DNA of 64,000 bases from Owenia fusiformis (taxonomy: Eukaryota; Annelida; Polychaeta; Sabellida; Oweniidae). Of the stretch, positions 33,128 to 45,328 are shown one piece after another (position 1 is the stretch's first letter; each line of letters starts with the position of its first letter). Made by a program: the position numbers and the translations under genes. The stretch lies in the NCBI GenBank assembly GCA_903813345.2, contig CAIIXF020000004.1, forward strand, positions 28,893,985 through 28,957,984, in the 5' to 3' direction. The notes beneath the pieces were generated by a model. That model had not been told where the DNA came from and did not search any database. It saw only the letters and a list, made by a program, of their open reading frames with translations.

Positions 33128-33675
33128 TAAAGGGACCCACCACCATGGTCACATGATCAGTCGTGTGGAGGTAAGCTCCCAGTTGAAATAAAAGCACTGT
33201 CCTCCTTTGGTTTATGTGAAAAGTAGCTAATACCCTCATGTATTGGTCAGTTTGTGTGTCACACGACTAATCCCCACCATAATGCTTCATTCAACATATT
33301 TTATGCTATTAAAGGGGACCACCACCATGATCACATGATCAGTCGTTTGGAGGTAAGCTCCCAGTTGAAATAAAAGCACTGTCCTCCTTTGGTTTATGTG
33401 AAAAGTAGCTAATACCCTCATGTATTGGTCAGTTTGTGTGTCACACGACTAATCCCCACCATAATGCTTCATTCAACATATTTTATGCTATTAAAGGGGA
33501 CCACCACCATGATCACATGATCAGTCGTTTGGAGGTAAGCTCCCAGTTGAAATAAAAGCACTGTCCTCCTTTGGTTTATGTGAAAAGTAGCTAATACCCT
33601 CATGTATTGGTCAGTTTGTGTGTCACACGACTAATCCCCACCATATGCTTCATTCAACATATTTTATGCTATTAA
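33128..33675 (+). repeat. 182-bp tandem repeat, three copies
   Basis: GGAG/GTAAGCTCCCAGTTG recurs with the GT at 33171, 33353 and 33535, a constant 182-bp period. Each copy holds tcacatgatcagtcgt, gcactgtcctcctttgg and cacgactaatccccacca. Copies 2 and 3 are almost identical; copy 1 differs slightly at its start. The GTAAGC looks like a splice donor, so this may be a duplicated exon end. Confidence 0.85.
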
Positions 33676-33732
33676 GCTGCATATAAAAACACTACTTTGC
33701 AATAAAAACGTACTACTGGATGAACTAAGGTT

Positions 33733-34126
33733 AGGGTAATTAAATTAGTTGTTTCTCATTCTTGCCCGCGTGTGGCCCAATCCCCCTCCACCTTTTTTCT
33801 GCTATTTCTGAGAAAAAAACACCGTACCTCGCGCGCATCCACTTTTTTTACTTTTTATGGATCAGGATAATTGACAATATCGTGGTACTTATATATGATC
33901 AAATATACCAGTAAAGTAGGCTAAATTCAACATATAAATTCAACATATAAATTCAACATAAACCCAGTTTATTTCCTTCAAAATTAGTTATTTGTTTTTA
34001 CAGTTATTTTAAAGAAAAAGTCCCTCATCAGCATTTTAGATAGACAAAAAAGGTAATATAAAAACCGTCATTCCCGTATCAATTTTGAAAAATAGAAGAA
34101 AGAGAAACAACTAATTTAATTACCCT
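33733..34126. mobile_element. MITE with 25-bp perfect TIRs
   Basis: AGGGTAATTAAATTAGTTGT followed by TTCTC (33733-33757) is matched exactly by its reverse complement at 34102-34126. The 394-bp element sits in unit 1 of the tandem duplication and is absent from unit 2. It contains three copies of aaattcaacatat near 33925-33960. Target duplication unclear. Confidence 0.8.
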
Positions 34127-34466
34127 GGCCTAACATAAAATACAAAGCCACTAGCCAGCTCATACAGTATACTTACCCCTTGCAAATTGTAATTTATTGA
34201 ATTCACAGTAAACCCATCAATTTAAAAAAAACAAAGAATATTGTTCTCATGGATCTATTATTCATGTTAAACTAACTATGAAAATATAAATATGAAATAA
34301 TATGTTAGCTTGAAGTCATATATAAGATGAAAATATATGTCCATGCATTTGCATTTTTCAAAAGGGAGATATTCCCATGTAAGTAAATACAGGTGCAATA
34401 TATAATTTATATGTATATCTATGTCATCTGTCTATACATGCGCGTATAGTGATACATTTGAACAAG

Positions 34467-34545
34467 ATGATGGTTCTGGAAAGAAATGAGCGTGGCAGAT
34501 TTGCTAAAAAGCCACATACACCACAAAAGCAAGACCAATTTGAAA
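34467..34545 (+). CDS. Candidate first exon
   Basis: ATGATG opens MMVLERNERGRFAKKPHTPQ followed by KQDQFE, ending in a consensus donor GTAAGT (34546). It is basic and could be the start of the gene at 40777, but it ends in phase 1 while the 40777 exon needs phase 0. At least one intervening exon would be required. Could also be chance. Confidence 0.3.
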
Positions 34546-36713
34546 GTAAGTTCATTATTCTCAAGGGTACACTTCAAGTGAAAGCTACATTGCTACAGGG
34601 TGGCCTATCATTCTGAGACAAATGTATTATCCAACGATTGTGATTTTCGAAGCTAAAATATAATATCTTGAGCAGATGGAAATACATTCCCATGAGATAT
34701 GTATAAATAGTTAAAAGTGATAACTACTTATTGAGTGTAATGAAACGTATCCTTCGCCAACTGCCTTTGTTTGAGATAATTATCATGAAATATTTTTAAA
34801 TTAATTTTTATGTGTGTCATTGATCCTAATCCACCCTGTAGTCTGGTGTTTGTAGAGCATTGCACCTCATACAACTTATTCTCACAAATATCAAACCTCA
34901 TTTACTAATTAATTTTTTGTGTATATGAAGAGTTCAAGCATTGCTTTTTTATGTTTACTGTATAGCTATATTTAGCCTTGATATCCATGATTTTTTAAAC
35001 AAAATCTCACCGTTAGATTTCGAGCTATTCATGTTTACTCATTTTTCTAATTGGAAAACAATGCAAATCTAATTTTTTCAAAGGAAAAAAATTGAAATTC
35101 TAAGACGGTGAAAAATCATTAAAAAATACACAGATTCAGAATCCGGCAAGCATTTTCCCTTATTCCTCTCCGTTAAGAAGTTTTGTAAGGTGTTGGATCC
35201 CTTTAAGCTGCATATATAAACAGTACTTTGCAACTAAGGTCATACAGTATACTTACCCCTTGCAAATTGTAATTTATTGAATCCACAGTAAACCCATCAA
35301 TTTTTAAGAAAACAAAGAATATTGTTCTCATGGATCTATTATTTATGTTAGACTAACTATGAAAATATAAATATGAAATAATATGTTAGCTTGAAGTCAT
35401 ATATAAGATGAAAATATATGTTCATGCATTTGCATTTTTCCAAAGGGAATATTCCCATGAAAGTAAATACAGGTGCAATATATAATTTATATCTGTATAT
35501 CTATGTCATAACTATTTATCTTTGGCCACAGACATTATCTAACCACAAAATCAAAAGTGTATGTTAGATTAATGTCTTCTCAAAACAAATCACTAGCAAA
35601 ATGATCATAAAGTCACAAAACTTAATTATTTCTCCCATTTTACTTTTGTATCAGCACCATTTTTGCATTATCATTTCAGATATTACTTGTAGAATTTTGA
35701 TGCAATGAGGATTCTTCGTTACAGATGACTTTGCACCATGCAATCTCTCCAAATATCTTTATAAAAAAAGATTGCGTGATGTAGTATTGTCCGAAACAAA
35801 AATTTCTTTTTTTGTAGAAATTCTAAAAAAATTAAATTCTGAAATGGTGATGCAAATCTAGCTCAGATTTCTGGCTGATATGGAATCAGATACAGGATTC
35901 AATAAGTGATTTTTCTGATATGGGATCTGATATGGGATTTTCAATAGCTTTTATATTTTACTGTTAATCCCCTGGAAAACTGTTATAATGGAATAAAAAG
36001 ATTAATATCCCTCAGCAAAATAAAATATTGCTTTAAAATTGTATTAGATGTGGCTTACATATACATACCATATTAACATCATAGAATATTATTCTGTATT
36101 TTGGGTTTTTCTGATGTTGCCCAATGTGCTCGCTCAACGTTGACTGTGGCAAGTCAATAGTAAAGCTATGGGTCATCTTTATAACAAAAATGAAATATTT
36201 TTAAATTAATTTTTATGTGTGTCATTGATCCTAATCCACCCTGTAGTCTGGTGTTTGTAAAGCATTGCACCTTGTACAACTTATTCTCACAAATTTCAAA
36301 CCTCATTTACTAATTAATTTTTTTTGTGAATATGAAGAGTCCAAGCATTGCTTTTTTATGTTTATGTATAGCTATATTTAGCCTTGATATCCATGATTTT
36401 TTAAAACAAAATCCCACTGTTTTGTGTGAATATGAAGAGTCCAAGCATTGCTTTTTTATGTTTATTGTATAGCTATATTTAGCCTTGATATCCATGATTT
36501 TTTAAAACAAAATCTCACCGTTAGATTTCGAGCTATTCATGTTTACTCATTTTTCTAATTGGAAAACAATGCAAATCTCATTTTTTCAAAGGAAAAAAAT
36601 TGAAATTCTAAGACTGTGAAAAATCATTAAAAAATACACAGATTCAGAATTCGGAATGCATTTTCCCTTATTCCTCTCCGTTAAGAAGTTTTGTAAGGTG
36701 TTGGGTCCCTTTA

Positions 36714-39058
36714 AACCGACCGTTGGATTGAAGAAAGCTTTTAAAATAAGGTAAAGATTAAAAGGTGGATTAGATTCATGCAAAAGGTGATCACTTGGAT
36801 CCTTTTGAGGAATCAGAACAAAACAACAAAAAATAAATATAGTCAGTTGATGGACACTCTAAATATTTAACTGCTTTCCTTGTAAATCAACTTTTGTAAG
36901 GCATGAACTGTAGCTAAAATCTATGTTCTGTTTGGATTAAAAACAGCCTGATGAATTGCCTAAAATTACCCTTAGAATGAATAAAATTGTGCATTGAAAA
37001 GCAGATATAAGGTCACTCTTCTAGCCCACCCTTATAAAAAATTCAACTTTGAAAGTCCGAATTTAAACCGTCGCACAATCATTGCACAATAATTGATCCA
37101 ATCATTTGTGCAACCATGCCAACGGTTACAATGCAACCATTACAATTTTGGTTGTTAACTCATTGAAAATGTTTCAATCATATGTAACCATTGTAAACGC
37201 TTGACAATTTTGATTGCATTTCTTGCAACCGTTTCAATCAAATGCAACGCTTGACAATTTTGATTGCATTTCTTGCAACCGTTTCAATCAAATGCAACCC
37301 TTTAAAACTATGGCAATATTATCTCAATACAACACAAAATAATAATATTGCTCTTTAAAATATATTTTTAAATGTATGTATTTCATGCATACATGTCAGA
37401 ATTTAAATGGTTTGATCAAAAAGATATTTAAAGTATTGAAATAGTTTAGTAAACTTGTCTTGTGAATGAAAATATATTGAACCAATTTCCATCTAACCTT
37501 GAAGGATGGTGATTGTCTCACTCACATGTATATTATCTAGATAACAGCAATGCTAAGGCATAGCAAATCCCCTTGCTGCCATGACTATCATTTTTACAAA
37601 ATCACTTCACTACTTGTTAAGTTATTGCAAGAACATTTGAAATAATTTTGATTGGGTCAAGTCTTGAATTTTACAAATTCAGACACTTATACTTCACCTT
37701 GTAATTATCACAATTATAAAGGAAGGAAAATGTGTCTGAAGGAAGAAATCCTTCAATTAGAAAATAATCTGATTATTGATTTGATATTTTTGATTTGAAA
37801 ATGCAATCAGACATTACAGAATGTGTTTTAAATAATTAAGTTGATAAGCATACTTTAAAAACTCTGATTAGAGTAAGACTCAGTCTCTCTAGTTTGATTA
37901 GAGTAAGACTCAGTCTCTCTAGTTTGATTAGAGTCTGCTTTGAAGGATGTGTCTAAAGAAAGGTTATTAATCCATTAATCCATAAACAAAACAAAAATAA
38001 TTTGGCAAGGCAAAACAAACCTTATTACAGAGTAACTCTCAGTTTGATTAGAGTCTGCTATAAAGGAAGTATTCTATGTAATTTAATTATTCCAAACACA
38101 GAACTTGATAAATTATAATTTGCCAAAGAGCAATAACTTAATCCATAAACAAAAAACAAAAATCTCCCTTAATTTCCTCCAGATTTTTATCAAGTTTAGA
38201 GTTTTGAAAAATAAGCCCCGTTTTTTATTTTTCAATTGACACATATTATTTAAACTGAAAACACCGTCCTTTCAGTACAAATGCCCTGCCCTAGTGAATT
38301 CAGTAAAAGCATGGATTTTCAATCTTTGAATGCCCATGGTGAAACTAAATAGATAAAAATGAAATACAAAAAATATTATTTTCAGTTTCATATACTTGCT
38401 ATTTATTCTTCTTATTGAAGCAATTGAATAAAGAAATAAACCCTCAAAAATCTGAAAACACTTTATAAATTTTTAACCCCCCCCCCCCCTCTGCATGAAA
38501 TAGAGAATATAAATAAATATATCGTATAACACAAGCTGAAAATAAATATAACAGAAACTAGGACTATGAACCCTATTTCTGGTCAAGCCTTTTAATTAGC
38601 CGTTCAACCGTTTTAATTAGCTGTTCAACCGTTTTAATTAACTGTTCAACCGTTTTAATTGGCTGTTCAAGCATTTTGATTTGCCTAAACCCATGAGAAT
38701 ATTAATATGTAGTAGGTATTGTTGTGTTGAGCATTATTATAAAAAATATATTGCCAAGAAAGAACATGGTAATTAAATCTGTTGTGAATAATGTGTTTCA
38801 CACATAATATACAGTCAACATCAAAATAGTTCTCTTGTTTGTATTTTTTAAATTTTAGTGGGTCATACTCTTGAAATTAGGTGTTAACTACACATATATG
38901 GATACATTTGAAAAAACATTCTCACTAAATAATTAAAATTTTGCTCAATTATTTTCATAATTAACATGAAAGATACATCATTTTGGCCATATCAGATAAA
39001 GGGAAATAAAAAACCTATCAGTCTTACAATATTGGCATTATGTATCATAGCTACTATA
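36714..39058. repeat. AT-rich stretch with several short tandem repeats
   Basis: No exon recognised. A 50-bp unit occurs twice from 37198 (cgcttgacaattttgattgc and following). A 30-bp unit (agagtaagactcagtctctc) occurs just over twice at 37866-37935. A 21-bp unit ttttaattagctgttcaacc-g occurs four times at 38590-38672. A poly-C tract lies near 38480. Likely intron or intergenic DNA. Confidence 0.6.
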
Positions 39059-39063
39059 TAGAA

Positions 39064-40658
39064 CAGACTTGCCAACCTCCCGTTTTTTTACGGGAATCTC
39101 CTGTAAATTTTTGGTTTTTCCGTAAAAAATACCAAACTCCCGTACCGTTTTCTCCCGTAAAAACTCCCGTACCGTTTTCTCCCGTAAAAACTCCCGTACC
39201 GTATTTCTACTAAAATCTCCCGTAATTTTTTTTAAAAATATGGCTGTAAAATCTCCCATATTTTTGCTGAAATCTCCCGTAAAATCTCCCGTATTCTGGT
39301 TTAACTCCCGTAAAATCTCCCGTAAAATCTCCCGTATTCTTGGTATAACTCCTGTAAAATCTCCCGTTTTCTAGTATAGCTCACGTAAAATCTCCCGTAT
39401 TCTTGGTATAACTCCCGTAAAATCTCCGTTTTTTGTTGTCGAAATCTACCGTATTTAAAAGGAATTTGACAAATTTGCAGGCACGCTTCTTTCTTTTACT
39501 CCAAGAAGGATTGGCTCCCATGGTTCACTATCAATACTTTCATAAATAACTTAGAAGTACTTCATTCCCATCGGATTCAAATTGCTTTTCTGCGATCAGT
39601 TCGGTATAAGTTTGCACACCAAATGTCCACAAACGGGGGCCAGTTCATATTCTGTCATACTTCTGTCGGGAGAATACATTTTGTTTTTATATGGCGCTAA
39701 ACAAAATATTCCCGCAATATAAGGCGCATTTTGGGTAGGGACTGCTGTGAAATAATGAACGTAAGTGACATCTATCTTAGATTATAAGTTCTAATTTATT
39801 TATTAACTGCGCATGCGTCATAATAATTTCAACCAATTAAATCGCTGGATTTAATGCTCATGCGCAAAAAAACCGAACCTAAAAATGGAACCTCATGCAG
39901 ATTGCCCTTAGCATAATAGTGAATGCCACATATACATTTTACTTAGCTTTGATCAATTCGTTTCTACCGTTTTTTCAGAAATCTACTGTAAAAACTCACA
40001 TTTTTTTCAAAATCTACCGTAAAAACACCCGTTTTTTCAGAAACCTACCGTAAGATCTCCCGTTTTTCCGAAATCTACAGTAAAAATCCCGTTCTTTCAA
40101 AATCTACTGTAAAAACTCCCGTTTTTTCAAAATCTAAAGTAAAAACTCCAGTTTTTTCAAAATCTAAAGTAAAAACTCCTGTTTTTCAGAAATCTACCGT
40201 AAAAACTCATGTTTTTTCAAAATCTACCGTAAAAACACTCGTTTTTCATAATTTTACAGCAAAAACTCCAGTTTTTGCCGAAATCTACCGTAAAAACTCC
40301 AGTTTTTTCAGAAATCTACCGTAAAAACTCCCGTTTTTTCAGAATCTACTGTAAAAACTCCCATTTTTCAGATATCTAAGGTTAATTTACCGCGAAAAAT
40401 ACCCTTTTTAAAAAATCTCCCGTAAAAACTCCAGTTTTATCAAAATCTCCCCTAAAAACCTGTTTTTTTTCAAAATTTACCGCAAAAACTCCAATTTTTT
40501 TAAATCTCCCGTAAAAACTACCGTTTTTTCGAAAAATCTCCCGTAAAAACTCCCGCTTTTTTTCAAAAAACTACCGGATTTTGAAAAAAACTCCCGTAAA
40601 AGTACCGCAATTTTTTTTAAGTCTCCCGAAAAATTTTCATTTTAGGTTGGCAAGTCTG
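39064..40658. mobile_element. TIR element filled with short tandem repeats
   Basis: Perfect 15-bp ends CAGACTTGCCAACCT and AGGTTGGCAAGTCTG are flanked by the 5-bp duplication TAGAA (39059-39063 and 40659-40663). Almost all the interior is a degenerate repeat of about 30-34 bp built from CTCCCGTAAAAACTCCCGTT and TTTTCAAAATCTACCGT. A unique block lies at about 39475-39970. No transposase frame. The CAG...CTG ends and 5-bp duplication recall hAT-like groups; the superfamily is inference. Confidence 0.8.
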
Positions 40659-41371
40659 TAGAAAGCATATTACTATAAAAATGTAAATTCTGTATACAAA
40701 GTTTTCAAATCTGTATGTTAAAATAATATGGATTATCTATTATTTTTTATTCATTAAAATCTTGGTGTATTTCCAGACATATAATTTCCTTAGAGGAATC
40801 GGCTATCAGGGTCAAGGAAGAGGAGGAACATATGTGTTCAACTGGAACAATTTCAATTTCCCACTGCCTAGCGTTACATCTCTTCCTCAAAGTGGTTACA
40901 CAACTGAAAATGGAGTTATCGTCCCATACTTATCTGCTTTCTTGAAAATTGCTGATTCTGATCCCAGAATAACCAATTCTGGAATTATTGATGAGGACCA
41001 GTTGAAAGTTATTGGCTGTGTTGTTTCTACTGATGGATTCTCATTTAAACCTGGCTTGGTATTGGACAAAAGGACAAAACATGTTGTTGGTACAACTGAT
41101 AGCATAGACAAGGATTACACAATTGTCCATGAAAATATTGACCCTATAATACTGAAAAACAAGTACATAACTGAAAATAATAGCACTTGTTTAGAAACAA
41201 TAGATGGAATGCTTGGGTTACCAATTAGCCAAAATTACCATGGGCGTGGTCATTCAGCACAAGAAACTGCCAATGAAACTGAAGAAACAATTTATACACT
41301 ACACCAATGTGCCAGTTGTATACAAGAAGGAGTTATTCTTCAAAATGTATGCATAACAACTGAATGTCAAG

Positions 41372-43085
41372 GTAAGTGAAAGGTGGCAACAGTTTGATTG
41401 GTCTATCAGTGAGCTTCGGTGGCTTGATCTTAATCAAAGATTTGACAAGTGATCACTATAGAATACTGTTTTCTCAGGACCACACACTTAAATACATTAT
41501 TATTTAGTTCTAATTTTATTCTATAATAAACGCTATATCAACCATATGACACCATGTTGCCATCAAACAATCATTAACTTAAAGTTCTGGCAGTTTTTGC
41601 AGCATAACCACTTAAAAATTGTGTGCCTGGAAATGACAAACTTGTTAGCTCACATGTTGAGCTTTTGCAATCACTCACCTATCCGTCTGTCTGTCTGTGC
41701 GTGCGTGCGTGCGTCCGTCCGTCCATCAACAATAGTGGCACATTTTAAAACCTCTGTCGATAGGATTCTTGTTTTAAGTTATTTCTGTTCAACATCAATA
41801 CGGAAAACTCCCCTATGACTCCTGGTTCAAAAGCTAGCCTACTTCAAAATTGCCGCCATTTTGTCTCGCAAAATTCACTTTTGAGCTATTTCCTAGCTTC
41901 ACAAATAATTTCAGGTGTCCTGCATCGTAAAAATCCATGTCAATGTAAAGAGCATTTGTATGAAATAATTTTGTTACAAAAAACCGGCAAAAAAATTATA
42001 TCAATTTTTTTAATTTCAGCCATTTTAGTTAATGTTGATTTGTCCGTCTGTCTTGCAAAATCCACTCTTGGACCATTTGCCTTTAACAACTGTCCATAGG
42101 ATTCCCGTTTCCTAGCTTTACAAATAATTTCAGGTGATCTGCATTGTAAAAAAAACTAGACACTGTAAAGAGAAGTTGTATGAAATAATTTTGTTACAAA
42201 AAATCAGCAAAAAATCATATCCGTTTTTTTATTTTCAGCCATTTTAGTTAACATTGATTTGGGGGGGGGGGTGCAAAACTGACGTAGCTGAGGTCGAGTT
42301 GAAAGTCTATCATTTGCTGTGACATTTGATTAAGATGCAGCATAAAATATTTACACGGCCATAATTCTATCAATTGTTTTCAAAAATTTCAAAAATTTTC
42401 AATTTCTAAACTCCGGTCAACATTAATACTCCGAACGTAAATATTGTTCGTTTTTTTATTAGAGTTATCAATATTAGTAGGCAATTTTTTAACGCGGCGT
42501 TCTATCGAATAAAAAGTTCAAAGATTATATTTATTCATACTAAATTGTCAAAAAGTATATAGAATAATTATAAAACAAAGTATGTTGATATACGAAGACA
42601 TAGAAGACAGTGTCTTCAAGACACGAGTTATTTGTTCGCATTTTGACTGTGAAAATATAAGAACAATTTCTCAAAAAAGTCAAATATTCAGTAGATTTCA
42701 GCAAAATATGATGGACTTCAGGTATGTTAATAATATTTTTGGTGTATCGATATTTGAGTCTTTGTATCGATACGCTCGTATCGTCACCAAACGAGCCGAT
42801 GCATCGATATATCGATGAATAGCGGGACCCCTTATCTGTAGCTAGGATTACCATTTTAAAATATTTTTGTTCAACATCAATAAAGAAAAAAAAACTGTGA
42901 CTCCTGCTTCAAAAGCTTGCCTATTTTCAAAATGGCCATCATTTTTGTCTCAGGAAATTCACTTTTGGCCGTTTTTTTATTTTTGTCATTTTAGCCATTA
43001 TTTACTTTTGAGCAACACCATGTGAGCCCAGTACATTTTTTATATTTCATGATTAAGATGGAGAGGATATTATTGTGCCTTTCAG
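41372..43085. repeat. Intron with degenerate duplicated repeats
   Basis: A simple-repeat head (gtctgtctgtgcgtgcgtgcg, then gtccgtccgtcc, 41688-41725) is followed by a repeat seen about 41865-42020 and again 42095-42265 (cacaaataatttcaggtg, gtatgaaataattttgttac). A third diverged part is near 42865-43010. Poly-G lies at 42261. No exon recognised. Confidence 0.55.
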
Positions 43086-45328
43086 AATGTACAGCCGGAA
43101 GTTATGTTTGTGAACGGTGCCTGTATGATGGTCAGACACATCACCGCCCTGATTTAAGACGCTGCGATATGTGTATTACAACCAATACCAAGTGTGTGCG
43201 CGTATGTATCCTAACATCAGTTAAAGATGCTGAGGAAAAGAACAGGAAATCCAATGAGATATTGACGGAAGACCCAGATGTCACCACCAGCTTCATGACA
43301 GATCCCCCCATCAAGGAAAAAATATAAAACAATCACACTCAAATTACTACCTCACTTGTGAAAATACTTTGTTTTCCCAAGTATTCCTCAGAACCTTACA
43401 TGACTATGGGAGAACAGAAATAAAAACATCACTCCAGAAAAATATTCCACTTCGACACCTGCGCAATAGGGATAGAATGGACATGACATCGGTTTCAACT
43501 ATGACATCGAGGAATGTCATTGAAACTCTCACTAAGGTACAGTTTGTTTCGCAAACATTGATACCTGAGAGATAAAAGATGTCAGATACCAACAAGATTG
43601 AAACCCTTGTCCACCCAATCTCAGTATGCCCAGGACTCCCAGGTGTGCTGTATATTGCGGATGTCCAGAAGAAATCCATTCTAAAAGCTATTCCACAGTA
43701 CCCGGTTGTTGTTGAATCACACCACATCAACCTCTCAAATCCCTCATTTATCACTTATGTTGCTGTTGTGCTGTATGTCATAGATGACCAAAAGCTCTAC
43801 TATGAAGACATAGAGAAATCATCAATTTTAGCGATCTCTAAACTAAAACATGCTGAACTTGTACAACAACTTGAATTGAGAAATTTAGCAGTTCCACACA
43901 CAGTTCCACCTATGAAGAAGGCATTGGTCAAATGGCAACATGAACATGATGTGAATGAGTATAGACAGCGCACCCTACATCTAGTTGCAGAAGTTGGTGA
44001 TGTCAATTGCGTAGCAGGATATGGGAATCATGGAAACATGGACAACTTCTCCACTCTTTATACCACTTGCATTGGGTGTATAAAGGAATTTAGAGCCGTT
44101 TCAAATGGAGTAAAATTGCAACTCAATCTCACTAGATCTCTGCAACTGAATCTACAAAATCCCACTGGGTTGACCCTCAAAGAAAATAACATTTACATAG
44201 CTGATAGTAACATCGAGACTGGCGGGCTTGTGAGAGTCTTTTGGCCTACATCAGATGTGAATGTACTTTTAAAGAATAACAGCAACAGATGTGGCAGAAT
44301 ATATAGTGTGGCCATACAGGATACAGACATCATTTATACTGATGTTGCCAAATGCATGGTTAAGAAATATGCTGATGGAGTATCAGAGAGAATAACTGGT
44401 TCATGGCCATGTGATTACCCTAGCGATGGTTGTGAAGAGACTTCCTGCCACGTTCAGCAAACAGGAGTATGCCTTATCGGCAACTCAATCATTTTGACAG
44501 ACTCTGGATGTGGAGCTGTAAAATTGATTAGCCCATTGACAGGTTACATCCATTACCTACAGAACTTAGGAGATATTTACAGATGTTTTGGAGTTCATTC
44601 ACCTGCCATGAATGTTGAACGTGCATACACTCTGTTACAGGAAGTTGCAGTGTTTTTCCGCAAAATGGTAGAGGATTGTAGGACAGCTCATCCGCTGTCA
44701 CCTACCAGATTACTCCAAGGACCAGATGGTGTTCCAGCAGAAAAGACCATTAAGACCATAGAAACCAATGTGTTGGCACTTAGTGAATTTATAGCCACAA
44801 TTGGAGAACTAAATCCAAACATCTTGCCTAACATAGACTCTAAACCCCTGACAAGCCTGATAAATGAACATTTTCACCATCGTTTACGGCAAATATATGA
44901 TATGCCAGATATGCTGCAGCTAGCCAGAACATTTTCATCTGCCGTTGATGAATTCTTGAAAAAGTCAACTGAATGTGGATATCTATACAACACATCTCGA
45001 AAAGACTCCTACTATGAACAGCCAGTAGGTCTTGTTGCTTTCAACATGTTGCCAAAATTGCCCCTTCCTACTGATGAGAAGGCAAAATTTAAGCCCTGAT
45101 GAAATCAACAACATGCAACAATGGGTGACTAAAGTTGGTGCACCTGTTAGGCAAAAGAGTGTGAGAGGTCATTCCACCAAGTAAATCCTGGGACACTTCC
45201 TATTCAGTCATACTTCAATCCTCCTCAGCAGGTCTGTATGCTCCCCTTTCAAGATCAAGATATAGGACAAGAGAATAATGTGGATGAACCAGAGGAAATT
45301 GTTGAACAAGAACTTCTAATAATAGCTG

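Larger units (their letters stand above)
33676..36713 (+). repeat. Tandem duplication of a 1.5-kb segment
   Basis: Unit 1 is 33676-35208 and unit 2 is 35209-36713. Both begin ctgcatat-a-aaac-tactttgcaa and end gttttgtaaggtgttgg-tccctttaa. Long stretches match closely (34140-34425 with 35229-35510; 34785-35208 with 36187-36713). Unit 1 carries a TIR insertion, the middle parts differ, and unit 2 has a further internal duplication of about 95 bp at 36320-36510. Confidence 0.8.

Noticed and set aside
34590-34850. CTACAGGGTGG and CCACCCTGTAG as ends of a MITE
   Set aside because: The right end lies inside the 1.5-kb tandem duplication and is also present in unit 2 without the left end, so the pairing is probably chance.
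39038-39259. Frame with repeated VREFLREKT motif
   Set aside because: A by-product of the tandem repeat inside the TIR element 39064-40658.
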